Origin: Photobacterium sp. SKA34
GTDB lineage: Bacteria; Pseudomonadota; Gammaproteobacteria; Enterobacterales; Vibrionaceae
Length of the DNA stretch: 64,000 nt
Direction: 5' to 3'
Assembly: GCF_000153325.1 (NCBI RefSeq)
Contig: NZ_AAOU01000019.1
Coordinates: 1 to 64,000 of the forward strand
Under the pieces are notes generated by a model. That model was not told the origin of the DNA. It saw only the letters and a list, made by a program, of their open reading frames with translations, and searched no databases. How positions within the stretch are numbered: position 1 is the first letter of the stretch; each line of letters opens with the position of its first letter. The position numbers were made by a program, and so were the translations under genes. This document shows, piece after piece, positions 35,615-43,351 of this stretch.

Positions 35615-35643
35615 TCGGTACGTTATGACAATAAATATCTTAA

Positions 35644-35955
35644 TTACCATTCAACCGCTTCACCAGCATGAAGGCTGCATTCTTTTTTAAGTAGTGAAAA
35701 TAGCTCTTCATCACTGCGGGTACAGCGCCATTCAGTGCCATTATATTTGAAATGATAGCCGCCTGATTTTGAGGCTAACCAGAGCTCATGTAATGGTTCT
35801 TGGCGATTAATTACGATCTGGCTGCGGTTAGCAAACTCGAGTGTTAATACATTACCCGTTGTCTCTGGCTCAATGTCGGCACCGGATTCATCGATACCTT
35901 CTTCGATTTGCATTAGTGCTAAATCAGCTAATTGGTGAAATTCAGTGTCATTCAT
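35644..35955 (-). CDS. cyaY: iron-sulfur assembly protein CyaY (bacterial frataxin)
   Basis: A 103-residue frataxin-fold protein. MNDTEFHQLADLALMQIEEGIDESGADIEPE carries the acidic iron-binding ridge, and SQIVINRQEPLHELWLASKSGGYHF is the conserved sheet. It binds iron and tunes the IscS machinery. The start was set at MNDTEF with AGGA upstream; an upstream ATG adds 22 residues not seen in the family. It faces cyaA, the usual neighbour. Confidence 0.95.
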   Translation of the reverse strand: MNDTEFHQLADLALMQIEEGIDESGADIEPETTGNVLTLEFANRSQIVINRQEPLHELWLASKSGGYHFKYNGTEWRCTRSDEELFSLLKKECSLHAGEAVEW

Positions 35956-36033
35956 CTTATTGTGTCCTATTGCTTTTCCTGTTCTTGGTGCGATTATAGA
36001 GGGCATTGGTTTGATAATCACTGGCTTTGAATT

Positions 36034-36150
36034 ATGCGTAAAGGTTTATTAGCAATTTTTGTGTTAGGTACCCTAACATTAGCGGGATGTGGACAAAGTG
36101 GTGCCCTCTACATGCCAAAAGATGCACCACAGCAAGAGCAAACAAAGTAA
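36034..36150 (+). CDS. lptM: LPS assembly lipoprotein LptM (YifL)
   Basis: A 38-residue lipoprotein precursor beginning MRKGLLAIFVLGTLTLAGCG. The signal peptide ends in the lipobox LAG-Cys19, and the mature stretch CGQSGALYMP resembles the CGQKGPLYFP core of LptM, which helps oxidative maturation of LptD at the outer membrane. It lies between cyaY and lysA/dapF, exactly the yifL position in enterics. It is too short for routine ORF lists. Confidence 0.92.
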   Translation: MRKGLLAIFVLGTLTLAGCGQSGALYMPKDAPQQEQTK

Positions 36151-36218
36151 AAAATAAATAAACACTGAATTAAACAGTGTGGCCATTGAAAGCTGCGACT
36201 TAACAGGGAAGAAAAACA

Positions 36219-37469
36219 TTGGATTACTTTAACTACCAGCAAAATAATCAATTATGGGCTGAAAATGTGCCATTAGCACAATTAGCTGAGCAATACGGTA
36301 CACCTTTGTATGTGTATTCACGTGCGACGTTAGAGCGCCACTGGAAAGCATTTGATGAGGCGGTTGCGACTCACCCTCATTTAATTTGTTATGCCGTTAA
36401 AGCGAATTCTAATCTTGGGGTATTAAATGTTCTGGCGCGTCTTGGCTCTGGCTTTGACATTGTGTCGCAAGGTGAATTAGAGCGTGTGATTGCCGCTGGT
36501 GGTGATCCGGCAAAAGTGGTGTTCTCTGGTGTCGGTAAAACGGCTGCTGAAATGAAGCGTGCACTAGAGCTTGGGATCAAATGCTTCAATGTGGAATCTG
36601 AACCTGAATTAGAGCGTCTCAATGCTGTTGCTGAAGAGCTAGGTGTCACAGCGCCTATTTCATTGCGTATTAACCCTGATGTTGATGCGAAAACGCATCC
36701 TTACATTTCAACAGGATTACGTGATAATAAGTTCGGTATTGTGTTTGATCGCGCGGTGGAAGTGTATCGCCTAGCGCATAGCTTGCCACATTTACAGGTT
36801 GTTGGTATGGATTGTCATATCGGCTCTCAACTAACTGACATTACTCCGTTTATTGATGCCACCGATCGTTTATTGGCGTTGGTTGATGAGTTAAAAGCCG
36901 AAGGTATTCATATTCAGCACCTTGATTTGGGCGGCGGTCTTGGGGTGACTTACAATGATGAGCAACCACCACAACCCTCTGACTATGCTTCGGCATTACT
37001 CGCGCGATTAGAAAACTACCCTGATTTGGAGCTGATTTTTGAGCCAGGACGCGCCATTGCTGCAAATGCGGGTGTATTACTGACAAAAGTTGAGTTTCTC
37101 AAGCATACTGAACATAAAAACTTCGCCATTGTTGATGCAGCAATGAATGATTTAATTCGTCCGACGTTATATTCAGCGTGGCAAGACATTGTGCCGGTTA
37201 GCCCGCGTCAGGGTGAAGCACATGTCTACGATTTAGTTGGACCTATTTGTGAAACCGGTGACTTTATCGGTAAAGATCGCAGTTTATGTTTAGCGCAAGG
37301 TGATTTATTAGCGGTACGTTCAGCAGGCGCTTATGGCTTTGTGATGGCATCGAACTACAATACCCGTGCTCGTGCGGCTGAAATTATGGTCGACGGTGAA
37401 CAGGCTCATGTTGTTCGTGAGCGAGAAACGCTAACGCAACTGTGGCAACTAGAACAGATTATTCAGTGA
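36219..37469 (+). CDS. lysA: diaminopimelate decarboxylase LysA (TTG start)
   Basis: 416 residues, PLP-dependent alanine-racemase-fold decarboxylase producing lysine from meso-DAP. PLP lysine is Lys61 in CYAVKANSNLGVL. HIGSQLTD, LDLGGGLGV, EPGRAIAANAG and VGPICETGDFIG are the family motifs. The start is TTG with AGGGAAG upstream. It sits between lptM and dapF, so the two last steps around DAP/lysine are adjacent; this is a Vibrionaceae-type arrangement unlike E. coli, where lysA lies elsewhere. Confidence 0.96.
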   Translation: MDYFNYQQNNQLWAENVPLAQLAEQYGTPLYVYSRATLERHWKAFDEAVATHPHLICYAVKANSNLGVLNVLARLGSGFDIVSQGELERVIAAGGDPAKVVFSGVGKTAAEMKRALELGIKCFNVESEPELERLNAVAEELGVTAPISLRINPDVDAKTHPYISTGLRDNKFGIVFDRAVEVYRLAHSLPHLQVVGMDCHIGSQLTDITPFIDATDRLLALVDELKAEGIHIQHLDLGGGLGVTYNDEQPPQPSDYASALLARLENYPDLELIFEPGRAIAANAGVLLTKVEFLKHTEHKNFAIVDAAMNDLIRPTLYSAWQDIVPVSPRQGEAHVYDLVGPICETGDFIGKDRSLCLAQGDLLAVRSAGAYGFVMASNYNTRARAAEIMVDGEQAHVVRERETLTQLWQLEQIIQ

Positions 37470-37507
37470 TCATGGCTGCGATGAAATGAAAAAAAGTAAG
37501 GAACATC

Positions 37508-38338
37508 ATGCAGATTAACTTTTCCAAAATGCATGGGTTAGGCAATGACTTTGTTGTTGTTGACTGCGTGACACAAAATGTATTTTTTTCACCTGATGCG
37601 ATCCGCCGTTTGGCGGATCGACATCGTGGTATCGGCTTTGACCAATTGTTAGTGGTTGAGCCGCCTTATGATCCTGAAACGGACTTTCATTACCGTATTT
37701 TTAATGCTGATGGCAGTGAAGTCGAACAATGCGGTAATGGTGCCCGTTGTTTTGCTCGTTTTGTTTCAATGAAAGGGTTAACCAATAAATACCATATTTC
37801 GGTGAGTACCAAAGCGGGAAAAATGCTGCTGAAACTTGAAAATGATAATCAGGTGACAGTGAATATGGGGGGGCCGATTTTTGAACCGAGCAAGATCCCA
37901 ATGAAAGCAAAACAGGCTGAAAAAACCTATATTTTACGCGCTGGTGAGCAAACGCTTTTCTGTGGCGCTGCAAGTATGGGGAATCCGCACTGTGTAACTG
38001 TGGTTGATAATGTTGATACTGCCGATGTCGATACATTAGGCCCGTTATTAGAATCTCATGAACGTTTTCCTGAGCGTGTTAATGCTGGCTTTATGCAAGT
38101 GATCGATCGTAATAACGTGCGTTTGCGTGTTTATGAGCGTGGTGCGGGTGAAACGCTAGCTTGTGGTAGCGGTGCCTGTGCGGCGGTTGCGATTGGACGA
38201 TCGCAAGGTTTGCTGGATGAAAATGTAAAAGTTTCTTTGCCTGGTGGTGATTTATATATTCGTTGGGCGGGTGAAGGTAAGCCATTATTTATGACCGGCC
38301 CTGCCGCTCACGTTTTTGACGGACAATTTATTCAATGA
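37508..38338 (+). CDS. dapF: diaminopimelate epimerase DapF
   Basis: 276 residues. The two catalytic cysteines are in [13 protein letters not shown] and [13 protein letters not shown], each within a DapF signature; [13 protein letters not shown] opens the protein. It interconverts LL- and meso-DAP for peptidoglycan and lysine. The stop overlaps the next ATG (ATGA). Confidence 0.97.
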   Translation: MQINFSKMHGLGNDFVVVDCVTQNVFFSPDAIRRLADRHRGIGFDQLLVVEPPYDPETDFHYRIFNADGSEVEQCGNGARCFARFVSMKGLTNKYHISVSTKAGKMLLKLENDNQVTVNMGGPIFEPSKIPMKAKQAEKTYILRAGEQTLFCGAASMGNPHCVTVVDNVDTADVDTLGPLLESHERFPERVNAGFMQVIDRNNVRLRVYERGAGETLACGSGACAAVAIGRSQGLLDENVKVSLPGGDLYIRWAGEGKPLFMTGPAAHVFDGQFIQ

Positions 38339-39039
38339 CAACACATTCTCAGCAAACTTGTTCATCAGGGGATGACTTGAATGAGGTGCTGAATGAGCAA
38401 GCAGTTGTAACTTACTTGCGCAATAATCCCACTTTTTTTTCACGTCAATCGGAGTGGTTGAGTGACGTGCGGATCCCTCATCAAGAGCGTGGTACTGTCT
38501 CTTTGGTTGATATTCAATTAGAGAGACTACGACTACGGATCGCCGAACTTGAGCAACAACATGCCACGCTTCTCGCCAATGCAACCAAAAGTGGTGAGTT
38601 GTCAGTATTGTTTTCTAATACTCAAGTACAATTATTACAATGCCATAATATTTATCAGGTACTGACCATTGTTGATGCCTTAGCGGCGCAATTGGATCTT
38701 TCCGTTTGTCTTCGTTTGTTTGATAGCGAAGATAAGCTGTTATACCTCGAACGTCGCCAATTTAACGATTTTTATCGTTCTCGTTTAACTCAAGATCGTC
38801 CGTATTTAGGCCGCTTACGTCGTCCTGAAGCTGAATTGTTATACACCCATCCGCCACAGCTAGGATCATTTATTGTGTTGCCATTAGGTCGTTCGGCAGC
38901 CAATGGTGTATTGAGTTTTGCGAGCGCAGATGGTGGACACTTTCAACCTGAAATGGACACCTTGTTTGTTGAACAGTTAGCAATAACTATTAGTTACTTG
39001 ATAGATCATTGGCAATATACCCGTGAGGTTATTGACTAA
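38335..39039 (+). CDS. DUF484 family protein (YigA-like)
   Basis: 234 residues: N-terminal helical part ([30 protein letters not shown] is the DUF484 signature), a short coiled coil ([16 protein letters not shown]) and a GAF-like C-terminal domain (about 85-225). It lies between dapF and xerC with a 4-nt overlap to dapF, exactly like E. coli yigA. Its function is unknown; the persistent linkage to xerC is the main clue. Confidence 0.9.
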   Translation: MTTHSQQTCSSGDDLNEVLNEQAVVTYLRNNPTFFSRQSEWLSDVRIPHQERGTVSLVDIQLERLRLRIAELEQQHATLLANATKSGELSVLFSNTQVQLLQCHNIYQVLTIVDALAAQLDLSVCLRLFDSEDKLLYLERRQFNDFYRSRLTQDRPYLGRLRRPEAELLYTHPPQLGSFIVLPLGRSAANGVLSFASADGGHFQPEMDTLFVEQLAITISYLIDHWQYTREVID

Positions 39040-39040
39040 T

Positions 39041-39949
39041 ATGTTGCCCCGTAGCTTGGAACAACCACTTGAACGTTTCTACGAATATTTACGTAGTGAG
39101 CGTGAGTTAAGCTTACACACTCAGCAAAATTATAAGCGTCAGTTAACTCGCATTGCTGAACAATTGGTCGAATTGAGCGTCGATAATTGGCAGCAAGTGG
39201 ATGCCGGTTGGGTACGTCAAATCGCCAGTAAAGGGATGAGAGATGGCTTAAAGGCGAGCAGCCTTGCGATGCGCTTATCAGCCTTGCGAAGCTTTTTTGA
39301 TTTTTTAGTGCATCAAAATGTTTTAAAAGCCAATCCTGCAAAAGGTGTTGCGGCGCCACGAAAAGCACGTCCATTACCCAAGAATTTGGATGTGGATGAA
39401 ATGAATCAATTATTGGATGTTAACGATGATGACCCATTAGCGATTCGTGATCGCGCTATGATGGAACTGATGTACGGTGCTGGGTTACGTTTAGCCGAGC
39501 TGGTTGGGATTGATGTGCGTCATATCAGCTTAAGTAAAGGCGACTTGCGGGTAATTGGTAAGGGCGATAAAGAACGTGTGGTTCCTTTCTCTGGCCTTGC
39601 TCGTGAGTGGGTAGCGAAATGGCTGAAGTTGCGTGACAACATTGCTCTAGCAGAAGAGCCAGCATTGTTTGTATCCAAATTAGGGACGCGTATTTCCACT
39701 CGAAATGTGCAGAAAAGAATGGCGGAATGGGGACAAAAACAGGCGGTATCAAGCCATATTAACCCCCATAAACTGCGTCATAGTTTTGCGACACATATGT
39801 TGGAATCGAGCGGTGATTTACGCGCAGTACAAGAGCTTTTAGGTCATGCGAATTTATCGACAACCCAAATCTATACCCATTTGGATTTTCAGCATTTAGC
39901 GAAAGTGTATGATGAGGCACATCCTCGTGCTAAGAAGCGTAATAAATAA
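39041..39949 (+). CDS. xerC: site-specific tyrosine recombinase XerC
   Basis: 302 residues: N-terminal SAM-like core-binding domain (about 8-95) and C-terminal catalytic domain. The active site is complete: Arg150, Lys174, His243, Arg246, His269 and the nucleophile Tyr278 ([12 protein letters not shown] and [14 protein letters not shown]). With XerD it resolves chromosome dimers at dif. The start gives [17 protein letters not shown]; a GTG 18 nt upstream inside the DUF484 gene is possible. Confidence 0.96.
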   Translation: MLPRSLEQPLERFYEYLRSERELSLHTQQNYKRQLTRIAEQLVELSVDNWQQVDAGWVRQIASKGMRDGLKASSLAMRLSALRSFFDFLVHQNVLKANPAKGVAAPRKARPLPKNLDVDEMNQLLDVNDDDPLAIRDRAMMELMYGAGLRLAELVGIDVRHISLSKGDLRVIGKGDKERVVPFSGLAREWVAKWLKLRDNIALAEEPALFVSKLGTRISTRNVQKRMAEWGQKQAVSSHINPHKLRHSFATHMLESSGDLRAVQELLGHANLSTTQIYTHLDFQHLAKVYDEAHPRAKKRNK

Positions 39950-39981
39950 CATTTACTGCTACGTATTAATACTGAGAGATT

Positions 39982-40710
39982 ATGCATTTTTACCGCCAAT
40001 TAACACCAATTAGAGCCTTAACTTTTGATCTTGACGATACCTTATACGATAACCGTCCGGTGATTGTTCGTGCTGAACAAGCAATGTTTGACTGGTTAAC
40101 GCAGATCTTACCGTCACGTATCATGATTGATAAAACCGTTTGGGCATCGCTTAAATCGCAATTAGCAATGCTAGATCCAATGCTCAAACATGATGTCAGT
40201 TTGTGGCGATATGAAACCATTAAAATAGGTTTAATGCAGCTAGGGTTTCGTCTGCCAGAGGCAGAAACTTTAGCGCAGCAGGGGTTAGATACTGTACTGG
40301 CGGTTCGCAACCAAGTCGAGGTTCCTGTAGAAACACATCGAGTTTTAAAACAATTAAGTGACCATTTACCGCTAGTCGGGTTAACAAATGGTAATGTTGA
40401 TGCAGAAAAAATTGGCTTAGCGCCATATTTTGTCGACGTGTTTCAAGCGGGCAAAGATGGTTTGGCAAAACCTGAGGCTGATTTATTTAACCTTGCTGTT
40501 AATACCCTTAATTTACCAGCAGCGACAATTTTACATGTGGGTGATCATCTTATTACCGATGTCAAAGGTGCGAAACAGCATGGCTTTCAGGTGTGTTGGT
40601 TTAACGATCAGCAAAAATTGATTCAGCAGCAATCGAAAGCGTTGATTTTACCTGACGTAGAAATTACTCAATTGGCGCAGCTGCTTGAGATTGTTGGATT
40701 AGAGATTTAA
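39982..40710 (+). CDS. yigB: HAD-superfamily phosphatase, YigB type
   Basis: 242 residues with all HAD motifs: motif I TFDLDDTLYDN, motif II GLTNGN, motif III lysine in GKDGLAKPEADLF and motif IV LHVGDHLITDVKGAK. It has a C1 helical cap (about 20-100). In E. coli YigB is an FMN/5-amino-6-(5-phosphoribitylamino)uracil-type phosphatase acting in riboflavin synthesis; that substrate is inferred here. It follows xerC in the same direction, as in enterics. Confidence 0.9.
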   Translation: MHFYRQLTPIRALTFDLDDTLYDNRPVIVRAEQAMFDWLTQILPSRIMIDKTVWASLKSQLAMLDPMLKHDVSLWRYETIKIGLMQLGFRLPEAETLAQQGLDTVLAVRNQVEVPVETHRVLKQLSDHLPLVGLTNGNVDAEKIGLAPYFVDVFQAGKDGLAKPEADLFNLAVNTLNLPAATILHVGDHLITDVKGAKQHGFQVCWFNDQQKLIQQQSKALILPDVEITQLAQLLEIVGLEI

Positions 40711-40738
40711 AAAAAGCGACCATGGGTCGCTTTTTTAT
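40709..40738. terminator. bidirectional terminator after yigB
   Basis: AAAAAGCGACC / GGTCGCTTTTTT stem. It ends the lysA-yigB transcript and also lies just past the DoxX gene on the minus strand. Confidence 0.92.
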
Positions 40739-40769
40739 TACGTATAGCATATTAATCCTTGAACGATAT

Positions 40770-41222
40770 TTAGTCAGAATGATGAAGGTTGCCACGATTA
40801 AAGAAATGATCAAAAGAGAGACTTCCCGCCCCCCACATCACATTTGTGAGTAGCATTATTCCCCACAGTTGGTGATCATAAAATCCTTTTTCCCAAAGTG
40901 TTGGATAGGAAATAACGGCTATGACGTTAAATCCAAAAAGTACGAATGCCATCGGTCGAGTAAATAGCCCCAATGTGAGAAAAATAGGGATAAACACTTC
41001 AACCGCAGTACCAATATATGCTGCCCATTGCCATGGTAATAAGGGCACATGATACTCGTATTCAAAAAGATATAAGGTGCTGTCCCAGCTTGAATATTTG
41101 ATCATGCCAGATTGAAAAAATACCCATGCAACCCAGAGACGAGTACAGAGCAGCACAAGTGGGATAAAAGGGGTAGTTAACCGTAAGAAAAAAGGGTCGA
41201 TACTGCGAATAAAACTATCCAT
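40770..41222 (-). CDS. DoxX-family membrane protein of the bufferin operon (BufD-like)
   Basis: 150 residues with four hydrophobic helices. FIPLVLLCTRLWVAWVFFQSGMIK and the later VEVFIPIFLTLGLFTRPMA are DoxX signatures. Fourth and last gene of the DUF2282-DUF692-DUF2063-DoxX cluster, with its ATG overlapping the preceding stop by 8 nt. DoxX proteins often accompany DUF692 operons; a role in membrane redox or metallophore handling is inferred. The start MDSFIRSIDPFF was chosen over an ATG 20 codons upstream that lies inside the DUF2063 gene. Confidence 0.85.
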   Translation of the reverse strand: MDSFIRSIDPFFLRLTTPFIPLVLLCTRLWVAWVFFQSGMIKYSSWDSTLYLFEYEYHVPLLPWQWAAYIGTAVEVFIPIFLTLGLFTRPMAFVLFGFNVIAVISYPTLWEKGFYDHQLWGIMLLTNVMWGAGSLSFDHFFNRGNLHHSD

Positions 41223-42033
41223 CGTTTGCCTCCACGATATCGTCGGTGAGTTGATATTCAAATAATAAAGGTAGTTGTTCAAGCATCTGTGGAGAGGCTT
41301 GTTGAAGTGATTTTTGTTGTTGGCTGTGAATGATTAACGCCTTGAGACCTGAAGAGACGACCTGCATTAATATTTCGTTTCCACGTAATTGAATAACCAC
41401 GGTTTGTGGTTGATCGATATCAAGTGCTGCCAATGGATCATCAGCGCTAGAAAACTCTGGTGCGTGATGGTTGAGCCTTTCACTATCTACAAGATGCCAC
41501 AAATCTCCGACACTATACTGGCTGGTCAAAACATAGGTTGCCGCAGGAATATGAAAATAGTGTTGTCCAAAGGCATCGGCATTTTCTGAATTTTGAAGGT
41601 GTTGTAATTTTTCAAATGGAAAAACATGTGGTTGTGACGGTATGCGGCTGACAATATCTCGGTACCATTCGAGTTGAGCGAGATCTGACAAATACGGTAA
41701 GGCTTTGTTGATGGTTTCATTATTTGCAATGGTGCGATGAAACCCTTCACCGTAATGGCTCACATCGCCTTGCGTTAAGGGAAAGTGCAGTATATGTAAC
41801 CGCGCCAGTTGAACAAAACAGTCATGGCCGATCATCGCAAGGATAGCGGGATACGTTGCCGAAAGAATATCGGTTAAACTCAAAATAAAATTATTTCGAT
41901 AAATTTGTAGGTGTTGCTCGGCACTAAAGGTGGTGGCTTTTATCGTCGTAGATGCATCGCTGTGTTTATATTGCAGCGCATCGGAAAAGGCGCTTTGGAG
42001 CTGGTGCAGTTCATTGTTGACAGCATATTTCAT
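41215..42033 (-). CDS. DUF2063 partner protein of the MNIO enzyme (BufC-like)
   Basis: 272 residues. The N-terminal half is DUF2063-type: LQSAFSDALQYK, then LQIYRNNFILSLTDILSATYPAILAMIG and ARLHILHFPLTQGDVSHYGEGF. Such proteins bind the precursor peptide and present it to the DUF692 enzyme. It overlaps the DUF692 gene by 23 nt and the DoxX gene by 8 nt. The start MKYAVNNELHQLQ was preferred over one 16 codons up. It is in the order expected for a bufferin operon. Confidence 0.85.
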   Translation of the reverse strand: MKYAVNNELHQLQSAFSDALQYKHSDASTTIKATTFSAEQHLQIYRNNFILSLTDILSATYPAILAMIGHDCFVQLARLHILHFPLTQGDVSHYGEGFHRTIANNETINKALPYLSDLAQLEWYRDIVSRIPSQPHVFPFEKLQHLQNSENADAFGQHYFHIPAATYVLTSQYSVGDLWHLVDSERLNHHAPEFSSADDPLAALDIDQPQTVVIQLRGNEILMQVVSSGLKALIIHSQQQKSLQQASPQMLEQLPLLFEYQLTDDIVEANDG

Positions 42034-42874
42034 GGTGATGTTCTCGTTGAAGGAACGCGTTCGCTTTAGCCGCTTCAGCAAGGAGTATCTCTAATGATGG
42101 TAACTCTGCATCCCACTCTATTAAGGTTGGAGTACGCTTACCATTTTGCTGTATCCATTGACGATAAAGTTGCCATACAGGCTCACTTACCGGCTTGCTG
42201 TGAGTATCAATCCATATTTCCCCTTCAGGGAATTGTTTCACCGTAAAGCCTGCAAGGTGGATCTCTTTTACCGTATCGGGATTGATGGCATCTAAATAAG
42301 TTTGGCAATCAAACTGATGGTTAAAGCTATTGACGTAAAGATTGTTTAAATCTAATAACAAGCCACATCCTGTGCGTTGTTGAACGGCAGTTAGAAACTC
42401 CCATTCCGGTATAACTGAGTGCTTAAAACTGAGATAGCTCGATGGGTTTTCAATTAACAATTGTCTATTGAGGTAATCTTGCACTTGTTCGACATGCGTA
42501 CAGAAAACATCAAGCGCTTGCTCGGTAAAAGGTAGAGGCAGTAAATCGTTAAAGTATTGACCGTTAACTGAACTCCAACTGAGGTGATCTGAAACCGCAA
42601 AAGGATTAACAACATCAATGAGTTGTTTCAGTTGCTTTAAATGCTCACGGTTAATCGGATCTACTGAGCCAAGGGATAGCCCAATACCATGACAACTCAT
42701 CGGGTAATGCTCGATGATGGCTAACAGTTGTTGATATTGAGGCGCATGGCGGTTGAAATAGTTTTCACTGTGAATTTCAAGCCAGCCAATATCCGGACGT
42801 TGCTCGATAATCGGTTGGTGATGAGGTGAGCGTAAGCCCACCCCAACCATATTCGTTAATAATGGATAGCTCAT
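42011..42874 (-). CDS. DUF692 multinuclear non-heme iron oxidase (MNIO, BufB-like)
   Basis: 287 residues with the DUF692 TIM-barrel motifs: GVGLRSPHH, WLEIHSENYF, CHGIGLSLGS, VSDHLSWSSVNG, IENPSSYL, LLLDLNNLYVNS, EIHLAGF, WIDTHSKPV and TLIEWDAELPS. Likely iron ligands by family analogy are His62, His97, Glu142, Asp175, His206, Asp223/His225 and Glu253. MNIO enzymes modify cysteines of precursor peptides into copper-binding groups. The ATG shares a base with the stop of the peptide gene (TAATG). The C-terminus is odd: a His-rich HHHEICCQQ. Confidence 0.92.
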   Translation of the reverse strand: MSYPLLTNMVGVGLRSPHHQPIIEQRPDIGWLEIHSENYFNRHAPQYQQLLAIIEHYPMSCHGIGLSLGSVDPINREHLKQLKQLIDVVNPFAVSDHLSWSSVNGQYFNDLLPLPFTEQALDVFCTHVEQVQDYLNRQLLIENPSSYLSFKHSVIPEWEFLTAVQQRTGCGLLLDLNNLYVNSFNHQFDCQTYLDAINPDTVKEIHLAGFTVKQFPEGEIWIDTHSKPVSEPVWQLYRQWIQQNGKRTPTLIEWDAELPSLEILLAEAAKANAFLQREHHHEICCQQ

Positions 42875-43137
42875 TATGCCGACTCTGTTGAACCACCATG
42901 AAGGCGATCGCAAAGCCCTTTAGGCATGGCAATGAAGGCATCTTTTTGACCATCTTCTTTGGCAGAGCCTGCGCATGATGTGGTTTTGGTCGCGCAGTCA
43001 TTTTTTCCCGCTTTCGCCACCCCATAGCATTTTTCTTTTGCTTCGTCCGCAACGGCAGAGGTTGAGGCTACTGTACCTGCTAATGCAATAAGACCTGTCA
43101 TTACTGATGCGAGTGCAAGTTTGTTTACGTTGTTCAT
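42874..43137 (-). CDS. DUF2282 bufferin-type precursor peptide (BufA1-like)
   Basis: An 87-residue secreted peptide: signal sequence with hydrophobic core (LALASVMTGLIALAGTVAS) and an Ala-Val-Ala cleavage site before Asp31, then a mature part with four cysteines, Cys37 (EKCYGVAKAGKNDC), Cys48, Cys55 (TSCAGSAKEDGQ) and Cys76 (MPKGLCDRLHGG). This is the DUF2282 pattern. In described bufferins two core cysteines become thiooxazoles that bind copper. It is the first gene of the operon, with GAGGATTTC upstream of its ATG, and is divergent from uvrD. Confidence 0.9.
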   Translation of the reverse strand: MNNVNKLALASVMTGLIALAGTVASTSAVADEAKEKCYGVAKAGKNDCATKTTSCAGSAKEDGQKDAFIAMPKGLCDRLHGGSTESA

Positions 43138-43324
43138 GATGAAATCCTCTTGAGATATAACTTAGTTGGCTGATTTTTATGTGGCGTTAAAACGCTCTGT
43201 TTAATAGGAAAGGGGAAGGCTGAGATTTATTGCGAAAAAAATGATTAAAATTAAATCAATTTTCAGCGGCAAGGAAAGATGAAGATATCGAGGCAATCTT
43301 TTTTCGTGCTGTTATAATCATCAC

Positions 43325-43344
43325 CATTGTATAAATAACCAGTA
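43325..43344. promoter_or_regulatory. candidate LexA (SOS) box upstream of uvrD
   Basis: The 20-mer contains TTG-N10-CAG (TTGTATAAATAACCAG) and matches the palindrome TACTGTATATATATACAGTA at 15 of 20 positions by my count. It lies 7 nt before the uvrD ATG, just after a TATAAT at 43313-43318. E. coli uvrD is LexA-controlled. The first C of CTG is T here, which weakens the call. Confidence 0.5.
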
Positions 43345-43351
43345 GATAGCG

